DNA from: Croceimicrobium sp965658275 | GTDB lineage: Bacteria > Bacteroidota > Bacteroidia > Flavobacteriales > Schleiferiaceae | DNA length: 12,472 nt | Assembly: GCA_965658275.1 (NCBI GenBank) | Contig: CBFHRN010000053.1 | Coordinates: 1 to 12,472 of the forward strand | Direction of reading: 5' to 3' | Part shown: positions 7,559-12,472 of the stretch, piece by piece | How the letters are laid out: each line of letters opens with the position of its first letter | How positions within the stretch are numbered: position 1 is the stretch's first letter | Program-made: the position numbers and the translations under genes | Notes under the pieces: model-generated | Database searches by the model: none | Told to the model about the DNA's origin: nothing | Seen by the model: only the letters and a program-made list of their open reading frames with translations

Positions 7559-7576
7559 CGCCGCTTTCTTTCGGCG
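7559..7576. repeat. Small hairpin in bcp-groES intergenic region
   Basis: CGCCG (7559-7563) and CGGCG (7572-7576) form a five-pair stem with an eight-base pyrimidine loop. There is no T-tract on either side in position for a terminator. It may be part of the leader of either gene or chance. Confidence 0.25.
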
Positions 7577-7600
7577 GAATGGCATTTTTGATTCCCTTGT

Positions 7601-7641
7601 TGTCAGCTACCTGTCAGCATTTCTGACAGAATAACAGAATA
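7601..7641. promoter_or_regulatory. TGTCAG inverted/direct repeats upstream of groES (candidate operator)
   Basis: TGTCAGC occurs at 7601-7607 and again at 7612-7618, eleven bases (one helical turn) apart. The second copy is the left arm of a perfect inverted repeat CTGTCAG-CATTT-CTGACAG (7611-7629). This runs into a perfect tandem duplication of ACAGAATA (7626-7633 and 7634-7641). No CIRCE element (TTAGCACTC-N9-GAGTGCTAA) is visible. Organised repeats about 100 bases before groES suggest a protein-binding site for heat-shock control. That is inference; the repeats themselves are seen directly. Confidence 0.45.
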
Positions 7642-7652
7642 AAGGGTCAAGT

Positions 7653-7682
7653 TAGTCATTGGCATATTTTCTGACTATTGTA
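7653..7682 (+). promoter_or_regulatory. Possible groES promoter bracketed by TAGTCA/TGACTA repeat
   Basis: TAGTCA (7653-7658) and TGACTA (7672-7677) form an inverted repeat with a 13-base spacer that contains TTGGCA (7659-7664), a plausible -33/-35 element. No TAnnTTTG box stands at the usual distance; TATTGTA at 7676-7682 is the nearest AT-rich candidate. The groES start is about 50 bases further on. The promoter call is weak; the bracketing repeat is real. Confidence 0.3.
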
Positions 7683-7729
7683 AGGCAAATTAACAAGCAA
7701 CTAATACTAACTTAAAAGCATAGTCAACA

Positions 7730-8011
7730 ATGGCTGATATCAATTTAAAACCCTTAGCAGACCGAGTTTTGGTGGAGCCTAGCGCTGCTGAAACGACTAC
7801 CGCATCTGGAATTATTATTCCTGATACTGCCCAAGAAAAGCCTCAACAAGGAGTTGTGGTTGCCGTTGGTAAAGGAAAGGCGGATGAGCCAATGACCGTA
7901 AAAGTTGGCGACGTCGTACTTTATGGTAAATACGGAGGTACTGAAATCAAGCATGATGGTAAAGACTACATGATCATGCGTGAGTCAGACATTTATGCAA
8001 TTGTAGGTTAA
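7730..8011 (+). CDS. groES: Co-chaperonin GroES
   Basis: GroES is the seven-subunit lid that closes the GroEL folding chamber. The 93-residue protein has the family's usual length and order: LKPLADRVLVEP at the N-terminus, the mobile loop at about 17-33 with hydrophobic tripeptide I28-I30 that docks on GroEL, PQQGVVVAVGKGK, then VKVGDVVLYGKYGGTEIKHDGKDYMIMRESDIYAIVG closing the beta barrel (in segments: VGDVVLYGKYGG and YMIMRESDIYAIV). The start ATG is supported by family alignment, as no Shine-Dalgarno precedes it. groEL follows after 28 bases in the same operon. The upstream region holds the repeats described at 7601-7682. Confidence 0.98.
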   Translation: MADINLKPLADRVLVEPSAAETTTASGIIIPDTAQEKPQQGVVVAVGKGKADEPMTVKVGDVVLYGKYGGTEIKHDGKDYMIMRESDIYAIVG

Positions 8012-8039
8012 TCTAATTACAGCTAAAATCTTAAGAGAA

Positions 8040-9677
8040 ATGGCAAAAGAAATTAAATTCAATTTAGAAGCACGTGACGGTTTAAAACGTGGTGTAGATG
8101 CATTGGCCAACGCCGTGAAAGTAACCTTAGGGCCTAAAGGAAGAAACGTTATTATCGAAAAATCTTTTGGTGCACCTCATGTAACTAAAGACGGGGTTAC
8201 TGTAGCCAAGGAAATTGAATTGGAAGATAGAGTTGAGAACATTGGAGCTCAAATGGTAAAAGAGGTTGCAAGTAAAACGGCTGATGTTGCCGGAGACGGA
8301 ACTACTACCGCTACCGTTCTTGCCCAAGCTATCTTTAACCAAGGATTAAAAAATGTTGCTGCAGGAGCTGCGCCAATGGATTTAAAGCGAGGAATGGATA
8401 AAGCCGTTAGGGCGATCATCGAAAACCTTCGTGACCAAAGTCAAGAAGTAGGGGATAGCATCGACAAGATTGAGCAAGTGGCTTCCATCTCTGCCAATAA
8501 CGACTCTACTATTGGTAAGCTCATCGCTGAGGCCATGAGTAAAGTAAAAAAGGAAGGGGTAATTACCGTAGAAGAGGCAAAAGGTACCGAGACTTACGTA
8601 GATGTAGTTGAAGGTATGCAATTCGACCGTGGTTACCTATCACCTTACTTCGTGACCGATAGTGAGAAAATGATAGCCGATCTCGAAAGCCCTCTTATCT
8701 TAATTTATGATAAGAAGATCAGCAATATGAAGGAATTGCTACCTGTTCTTGAGCCAGCTGCTCAGAGTGGTCGTCCTTTATTAATTATTGCAGAAGACGT
8801 GGAGAGCGAAGCTTTAGCAACACTCGTGGTAAACAAGATTCGTGGGAGCTTAAAAATCGCTGCGGTTAAGGCTCCAGGTTTCGGGGATCGCCGTAAAGCT
8901 ATGTTAGAGGATATTGCAATCCTAACAGGTGGTACTGTTATTTCTGAAGAGCGTGGCTTTAAGTTGGAAAATGCCACCATGGACATGCTTGGAACTGCCG
9001 AGAAAGTAAGTATCGATAAGGATAATACGACCATCGTAAATGGAGCAGGTGAAGGATCTGCGATCGAAGGTCGAGTTAATCAAATTAAAGCTCAAATCGA
9101 AAGCACTACTTCTGATTACGATAAAGAAAAGCTCCAAGAGCGTTTAGCGAAATTAGCTGGTGGTGTAGCTGTATTATACGTAGGTGCAGCTTCTGAAGTA
9201 GAAATGAAAGAGAAGAAAGACCGCGTAGATGATGCCTTAGCTGCCACTCGCGCTGCTATCGAAGAAGGTATCGTTCCTGGTGGAGGCGTAGCTTTAGTGC
9301 GCACCTCTAAAGCTTTGGAAGACCTTACTGGTGATAATGAGGATGAGACTACAGGTATTCGTATCATTCATAGAGCTATCGAGGAGCCATTACGTCAAAT
9401 CGCCTTTAATGCAGGGCAAGAAGCATCTGTAATCATTAACAAAGTAAAAGAGGGAAGTGATGACTTCGGTTACAATGCCAAAACAGAGGAGTTTGGTAAT
9501 ATGTACGAGCAAGGTATCATCGACCCAACTAAGGTAACCCGCGTTGCATTAGAAAATGCCGCTTCTGTTGCTGGTATGTTGTTGATTACTGAGGCAACCA
9601 TTACAGAAATCCCAGGTGAAAATGATGCCGCAGCTGCAGCTGCAGCGATGGGTGGTGGAATGCCAGGAATGATGTAA
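8040..9677 (+). CDS. groEL: 60 kDa chaperonin GroEL
   Basis: GroEL forms the double-ring ATP-driven folding chamber in the cytoplasm. The 545-residue product is full length. ATP-site residues are in place: LGPKGRNV at 30-37, D51 in TKDGVTVAKE, D86 in AGDGTTTAT and D398 just before the chaperonin signature ATRAAIEEGIVPGGG. The apical domain is uninterrupted. The C-terminus ends in a methionine/glycine tail (GGGMPGMM) preceded by a run of seven alanines (residues 530-536) encoded by an alternating GCA/GCT repeat, where many family members have a charged or proline-rich stretch. The gene follows groES by 28 bases and ends at a strong terminator. This is the only groEL copy in the window. Confidence 0.99.
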   Translation: MAKEIKFNLEARDGLKRGVDALANAVKVTLGPKGRNVIIEKSFGAPHVTKDGVTVAKEIELEDRVENIGAQMVKEVASKTADVAGDGTTTATVLAQAIFNQGLKNVAAGAAPMDLKRGMDKAVRAIIENLRDQSQEVGDSIDKIEQVASISANNDSTIGKLIAEAMSKVKKEGVITVEEAKGTETYVDVVEGMQFDRGYLSPYFVTDSEKMIADLESPLILIYDKKISNMKELLPVLEPAAQSGRPLLIIAEDVESEALATLVVNKIRGSLKIAAVKAPGFGDRRKAMLEDIAILTGGTVISEERGFKLENATMDMLGTAEKVSIDKDNTTIVNGAGEGSAIEGRVNQIKAQIESTTSDYDKEKLQERLAKLAGGVAVLYVGAASEVEMKEKKDRVDDALAATRAAIEEGIVPGGGVALVRTSKALEDLTGDNEDETTGIRIIHRAIEEPLRQIAFNAGQEASVIINKVKEGSDDFGYNAKTEEFGNMYEQGIIDPTKVTRVALENAASVAGMLLITEATITEIPGENDAAAAAAAMGGGMPGMM

Positions 9678-9700
9678 ATCACATACATTCTATATATTCT

Positions 9701-9739
9701 CCCGACCTCTGCGCAAGCGTGGAGGTCGGGATTTTTTTT
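9701..9739 (+). terminator. Rho-independent terminator after groEL
   Basis: CCCGACCTC (9701-9709) pairs with GAGGTCGGG (9722-9730). The stem can extend through two wobble and two Watson-Crick pairs to a CAAG loop, and eight T residues follow at 9732-9739. It stands 23 bases after the groEL stop. Confidence 0.95.
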
Positions 9740-9747
9740 GCTCCTGC

Positions 9748-9777
9748 TTTGCGACTCGCTAAGCAAGTTTATCTTTG
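9748..9777 (+). promoter_or_regulatory. Predicted Bacteroidota-type promoter for the 9797 gene
   Basis: TTTG at 9748-9751 (-33) is followed after 18 bases by TATCTTTG at 9770-9777 (-7, full TAnnTTTG match). The ATG at 9797 begins 19 bases after the box. It comes directly after the groEL terminator, so the following gene is an independent transcription unit. Confidence 0.7.
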
Positions 9778-9796
9778 TTGCAAGACTTTGTAGATT

Positions 9797-10747
9797 ATGA
9801 AAAGAATTCTTGGCCTTTTACTTGCCCTTTTCCTGCTGGTTCCAGCGGCAGAAGCCCAACGCCGTTATAAGGATGCTCGCTCCTATTACCGTGAATTTCA
9901 GGCGCAAACACGGAAAATCGGCATCAAGAATATGAGATACTTAGAGGCCGTGGTAAAAGGAGACGACGCACGTCGGGTAAACAAGTACCGCGAGATGGTG
10001 GTCGAGCAAATGAAGGAATCGAAGCGATCCTTAGCTCGCGTGGGTGGATTTAATGGTGACGACGTATTACACCGTGAATATATGCAGGCTCTAGATATGT
10101 ATTTAGAGGCCTTCGAAAAGGATTTTGGAGCGGCTGAAGAACTAACGGCGAACCGCTATAATTCCTATGATGATCTTCAAAAGTATTTTGAGGCGGCAAA
10201 CAAAGCAGAAATAAAAATGCTGGATGCCGGCTATAAAATTGAAAGTGCGGAAGATTATTTCGGTAAGACCTATAACGTCGACTTACGAAGGGACACGATT
10301 TTACGAAATAAACAAGTTTTATTAGATGAGGTAACCGTTTACACCCGAGAGCTTACTTCAATTTATTTCCGAGTAGATGGTGAACTAACAGCATTATTTA
10401 ATGCTATCAGTGCGGATAAGGGCGATACTTTAGCGATTATTATTACCAATTTACGGAAAGCCATTCGGAAAGCGCAATCTGAATTGTCGGAGATTGAACC
10501 CTTTGAGTATGATGATGGTCTTGAAGACCAATTACTTTCTTATTTGGAGGAGATCGATGGAGCTATTGACGAGGACCTACGCCCGATGGCAGAAACCTTC
10601 CAGTTTAAGTATCAAGACTCAGATGATTTGGAGGAAGCACAAGCTATTCTAGCGGATATGAAGGAATGGCAAACCATAAGTCGCTCCGAGTTTTTTGAAA
10701 CCCAAAGTGGCATCATCGCCGATTACTTGGAAGAAGCAGAATATTAA
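9797..10747 (+). CDS. Secreted helical protein, unknown function
   Basis: The 316-residue protein carries a Sec signal peptide (MKRILG, leucine-rich core, AAEA with cleavage before Q21). There is no lipobox cysteine; the mature protein contains no cysteine at all. The mature part is strongly charged and appears nearly all helical, with Arg/Lys-Glu heptad-like stretches and many Tyr and Phe. I see no catalytic motif. The general look (secreted, helical, four to six long helices) resembles the LIC11966-type surface protein family, but I cannot confirm this. It has its own promoter (9748-9777), so it is probably transcribed alone. An imperfect candidate terminator or leader hairpin lies at 10759-10786. 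The start is supported by signal peptide and promoter spacing. Confidence 0.85.
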   Translation: MKRILGLLLALFLLVPAAEAQRRYKDARSYYREFQAQTRKIGIKNMRYLEAVVKGDDARRVNKYREMVVEQMKESKRSLARVGGFNGDDVLHREYMQALDMYLEAFEKDFGAAEELTANRYNSYDDLQKYFEAANKAEIKMLDAGYKIESAEDYFGKTYNVDLRRDTILRNKQVLLDEVTVYTRELTSIYFRVDGELTALFNAISADKGDTLAIIITNLRKAIRKAQSELSEIEPFEYDDGLEDQLLSYLEEIDGAIDEDLRPMAETFQFKYQDSDDLEEAQAILADMKEWQTISRSEFFETQSGIIADYLEEAEY

Positions 10748-10758
10748 AAATTAATAAA

Positions 10759-10786
10759 TTTCATTCTCTTAATTCTGAGAATGAAA
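10759..10786. repeat. Perfect 10-base inverted repeat covering an ATG
   Basis: TTTCATTCTC (10759-10768) and GAGAATGAAA (10777-10786) are exact complements separated by eight bases. The right arm contains the ATG at 10781 that begins the signal-peptide fragment. It stands 11 bases after the stop of the secreted protein gene. No T-tract follows on the plus strand, and on the minus strand the flank is AT-rich. It could be a weak terminator or a leader hairpin that hides the start codon. Confidence 0.5.
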
Positions 10787-10876
10787 CGACTAATCAATAC
10801 ATTTTTAATCATCAGCCTGACCTTTTGGTCGGGCTGTATGCTTTATGGCACGTGCCAAGCGGAGCCCATTTGCTAG
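10781..10876 (+). pseudogene. Orphan signal-peptide fragment (5' remnant of an exported-protein gene)
   Basis: From the ATG at 10781 the frame reads a typical export signal: MKRL, a hydrophobic stretch of about 15 residues, a WSGC lipobox-like site (C19) and a TCQA segment that could serve signal peptidase I. After only 31 codons it meets TAG at 10874-10876. By then the DNA already encodes the response regulator in another frame. The sense of the sequence therefore switches between about 10846 and 10860. In Bacteroidota, LuxR-type regulators often sit beside membrane or TPR sensor kinases with such signal peptides, so the fragment may be the start of a lost kinase gene. Its identity is inference; the frame switch is visible. 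Confidence 0.5.
10846..10857. repeat. 12-base perfect palindrome at the fusion point
   Basis: TGGCACGTGCCA is its own reverse complement. It lies exactly between the last plausible signal-peptide codons and the first codons that align with a response regulator (PSGAHLLDRL). A palindrome at this place may have promoted the rearrangement or may be a coincidence. Confidence 0.6.
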
Positions 10877-11397
10877 ATCGATTAGAAGAAGATCACAATG
10901 TGGATGTGATTCTTATGGATATTAATATGCCTGAATTAGACGGTATAAGTGCAACGGAAAAGGTTAAGCAATTATATCCACAGCTCAAGGTAATTATGAG
11001 TACAGTTTTCGATGAAGAAGACTATATTTTAAAGGCCATCATGGCTGGGGCGAATGGTTATCTACTTAAAGATGAGAAACCTGGAAAGATTCATGCAAGC
11101 ATAGCTGAGGTCTTGGAGGGAGGGGCGCTAATGTCAGCTGCGATTGCCGCAAAAGCCCTGGGCTTGATTCGATATGGTTCCCAAAAAACGGAATCACCTA
11201 TCGATTACGGACTTACTAACCGGGAGACTCAAATTTTGGAACAGCTGGCAGCGGGTAGAAACTACCAAGAAATTGCCGAAAACCTCTTTATTAGTCCTTC
11301 TACTGTGAGAAAGCACATAGAAAACATTTACCAAAAGCTTCAGGTGCATAATAAAGTTGAAGCTGTGCAATTGGCTTTACGGCACCGATTGGTCTAA
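10858..11397 (+). pseudogene. Response regulator, NarL/LuxR family, truncated at the N-terminus
   Basis: The frame encodes about 179 residues of a two-component regulator. Present are the second half of the receiver domain with the phosphorylation site Asp (codon 10918-10920, in VILMDINMP), the conserved Thr region (VIMSTVFDEEDY) and Lys (GYLLKD), plus an intact LuxR helix-turn-helix (LTNRETQILEQLAAGRNYQEIA, split as LTNRETQILEQ and STVRKHIENIYQKL). Missing are about 35 residues: the first strand with the acidic Asp pair that binds magnesium, and helix 1. No ATG is available in frame before the receiver remnant; TTG at 10825, GTG at 10852 or TTG at 10870 would be the only starts. A working phospho-receiver is not expected, though a short DNA-binding protein could still be made. 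The preceding out-of-frame signal peptide suggests a deletion. Confidence 0.75.
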
Positions 11398-11399
11398 AA

Positions 11400-11420
11400 A
11401 AAGAGCCACATGGGCTCTTT
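11400..11420 (-). terminator. Terminator of yqeY (may also serve the regulator remnant)
   Basis: AAAGAGCC (11400-11407) and GGCTCTTT (11413-11420) form an eight-pair stem with a five-base loop. Read on the minus strand the stem is followed by a run of T (complement of A at 11396-11402), the classic arrangement after yqeY. On the plus strand only a short TTT/AATTT tail follows. Confidence 0.85.
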
Positions 11421-11423
11421 AAT

Positions 11424-11876
11424 TTAAGAGTTTAGCAGCGCTCTTACCTTGGCAGAAATTGTTTTTCCATCAGCCTTTCCGGTAAGTTCTTTACTGGCAC
11501 GCCCCATTACTTTACCCATATCTTGGGGGCCTTGGGCACCAAGCTCCGTAATTAGGTTTTGCAAGTAGTCGTTTAGTTCTTCTGGACTTAGTGCTTTAGG
11601 TAGAAATCCCTCGATGACTTCCAGTTGAGCTTTTTCTTCATCAGCTAAATCCTGTCGGCCTTGTTCTTCATAAATGCTTATGGAGTCCTTGCGTTGCTTT
11701 TGCAGCCGAGTTAATATTTTCAACTCTTCATCATCTCCTAATTCTGCACTTGCTCCTTTTTCTGTTTGAGCCAACATAATAGCAGATTTGATGCCGCGTA
11801 GAGCTTCAAGACGTACTTTGTCTTTAGCACGCATGGCGTTTTTGATTTCTTCTACAATATTTTTAGATAAGCTCAT
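11424..11876 (-). CDS. yqeY: GatB/YqeY domain protein
   Basis: The 150-residue protein matches the stand-alone GatB/YqeY family, related to the C-terminal tRNA-binding helical domain of the GatB amidotransferase subunit. Visible family features are the start region LSKNIVEEIKNAMRAKDK with LEALRGIKSAI, the RKDSISIYEEQGRQDLADEE block (RKDSI..Y..), EGFLPKALSPEEL, and MGKVMGRASKELTGKADGK near the end. Length is normal. Its precise cellular role is not established in the family. It lies downstream of ftsZ on the same strand, a common Bacteroidota arrangement, but a terminator (11923-11944) and its own promoter box (11896-11903) make it a separate transcription unit here. Confidence 0.93.
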   Translation of the reverse strand: MSLSKNIVEEIKNAMRAKDKVRLEALRGIKSAIMLAQTEKGASAELGDDEELKILTRLQKQRKDSISIYEEQGRQDLADEEKAQLEVIEGFLPKALSPEELNDYLQNLITELGAQGPQDMGKVMGRASKELTGKADGKTISAKVRALLNS

Positions 11877-11895
11877 GTTTGATTTTTTAGGAGGA

Positions 11896-11903
11896 CAAAG
11901 GTA
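11896..11903 (-). promoter_or_regulatory. Predicted -7 promoter box of yqeY
   Basis: On the minus strand the box TACCTTTG (plus-strand CAAAGGTA) lies exactly 19 bases upstream of the yqeY ATG at 11876-11874. Its -33 region would fall in the T-tract of the ftsZ terminator, so no clear TTG stands 18 bases away. The box is identical to the one before miaB. Confidence 0.55.
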
Positions 11904-11917
11904 GCTAGAATTGAGGC

Positions 11918-11944
11918 AAAAAAAAGGCGGCCTAAGCCGCCTTT
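11918..11944 (-). terminator. Rho-independent terminator after ftsZ
   Basis: AAAGGCGGC (11923-11931) and GCCGCCTTT (11936-11944) form a nine-pair GC-rich stem with a CTAA loop. On the minus strand eight T residues follow (A at 11918-11925 on plus). It begins six bases after the ftsZ stop codon. Confidence 0.93.
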
Positions 11945-11950
11945 CGGGTT

Positions 11951-12472
11951 CTAATCTACATTATCGTGAAGGAAACTGTTGTTTGATTTGAGATCGTTTC
12001 CTCCCTCCGAATTATTTAAGGTCATTCTGCTCTGAGTCTCCTTCCTAGAGATAGATCCTTGCTCGATATCGATACCATGACGTTTGTAAGCAGGTTCTTT
12101 ATCAGTTTCATCTAGGCTATGCGGATTGTTTTTAAAGCGATAGTTAAAGGCTTTAAGTTTCGCACGGCGTTCCTCCGCTCGCAGGCGCATACTTTCTTCA
12201 ATGCTAGAGTTCATTGGGTCTGCTACCCTGGAACTCTCTTTGCTAGCGGGCTTATCGACTTTGGTTTTTACTTCAAAACGCAAAGCGTCATCTTCTTTTT
12301 CGGCCTCTATTTCGACTTCTGTGTTTAGTTCCGCCGTGGCCTTGCTGGCCTCTGGTTCTGCATTAAGTTGTGCCTCCAGCGCTTCATAGTCGGAAAGACT
12401 ATATACTTTTCGTTGAGGAGCCTCATAGTTTGTTTGCATGGCTTCCTCTTCCCCTTCCTCGGATGGTTCCAT
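11951..12472 (-). CDS. ftsZ: Cell division protein FtsZ, C-terminal part (cut by window edge)
   Basis: The frame is open to the window edge and its last 173 codons are seen. FtsZ is the tubulin-like GTPase that builds the division ring; the GTPase domain lies outside. What is visible is the tail: an acidic, Ala/Glu-rich linker, then the block RRAKLKAFNYRFKNNPHSLD and EPAYKRHGIDIE, which is conserved in Bacteroidota FtsZ, and the end peptide SNNSFLHDNVD, also characteristic of that phylum. The linker contains no visible domain and is probably disordered. The Met encoded at 12472 is an internal residue, not the start. A terminator follows six bases after the stop, and yqeY lies downstream. Confidence 0.9.
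   Translation of the reverse strand: MEPSEEGEEEAMQTNYEAPQRKVYSLSDYEALEAQLNAEPEASKATAELNTEVEIEAEKEDDALRFEVKTKVDKPASKESSRVADPMNSSIEESMRLRAEERRAKLKAFNYRFKNNPHSLDETDKEPAYKRHGIDIEQGSISRKETQSRMTLNNSEGGNDLKSNNSFLHDNVD

Noticed and set aside
7508..7729. Search for a small RNA or tRNA in the bcp-groES spacer
   Set aside because: No clover-leaf, no promoter-plus-terminator pair and no conserved RNA motif could be seen; the repeats fit protein-binding sites better.
10813..10836. Hairpin CAGCCTGACC-TTTT-GGTCGGGCTG, considered as a terminator
   Set aside because: No T-tract follows, and the DNA reads as a signal-peptide coding sequence; kept only as a structural curiosity.
10846..10860. Possible sigma-54 promoter: TGGCACG with GG-N10-GC spacing
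   Set aside because: The -12 half is AAGC rather than TTGC, the site lies at the fusion point inside coding-type sequence, and the -24 half is explained by the palindrome.
1..12472. Phage defence, secretion island or biosynthetic cluster
   Set aside because: All recognisable genes are core housekeeping genes in an order common in Bacteroidota, with no integrase, transposase, tRNA or base-composition break visible.

Overview
The window reads as chromosomal DNA of a Bacteroidota member, most likely in Flavobacteriales or a close relative. The reasons are the gene order (miaB, sigma-54 activator, lptE, acidic TPR-type protein, secG, groESL on one strand; ftsZ then yqeY on the other), a FtsZ tail ending in the SNNSFLHDNVD-type peptide, the lack of Shine-Dalgarno sequences before starts, and promoter boxes of the Bacteroidota TTTG / TAnnTTTG type. 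Almost everything here is core chromosome. I see no insertion sequence, phage, CRISPR, tRNA or rRNA, and no gene-free stretch longer than about 220 bases.

Layout: bases 1-93 hold the start of topA (minus strand, cut by the window edge). A 150-base divergent region with several TTTGGCA/TGCCAAA words separates it from a tight plus-strand cluster: miaB (246-1697), a small secreted protein (1700-2104), a sigma-54-type activator (2101-3369), lptE (3366-3866), a 703-residue glutamate-rich protein (3867-5978) and secG (5990-6364). Junctions of 2 bases, 4-base overlaps and 0 to 11 bases indicate a single operon. It joins tRNA modification, outer-membrane LPS assembly, protein export and an orphan enhancer-binding regulator. 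A lipoprotein gene (6437-6979) follows and ends at a strong hairpin shared with the convergent bcp peroxiredoxin (7046-7507, minus). bcp and groES-groEL diverge from a 222-base region carrying several short inverted and direct repeats. groEL ends at a textbook terminator (9701-9739).

The right part holds a secreted helical protein of unknown function (9797-10747). Next comes a damaged locus where a signal-peptide start (10781 onward) runs out of frame into the back part of a LuxR-type response regulator (to 11397). This looks like the scar of a deletion that removed most of a sensor-kinase or lipoprotein gene and about 35 N-terminal residues of the regulator. The window ends with minus-strand yqeY (11424-11876) and the C-terminal part of ftsZ (11951-12472), each with its own terminator.

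The least ordinary observations are the fusion scar at 10781-10876, three genes whose TA(C/T)CTTTG box lies exactly 19 bases before the ATG, the repeats upstream of groES, and the acidic protein inside the lptE-secG operon. I found no convincing new multi-gene system.
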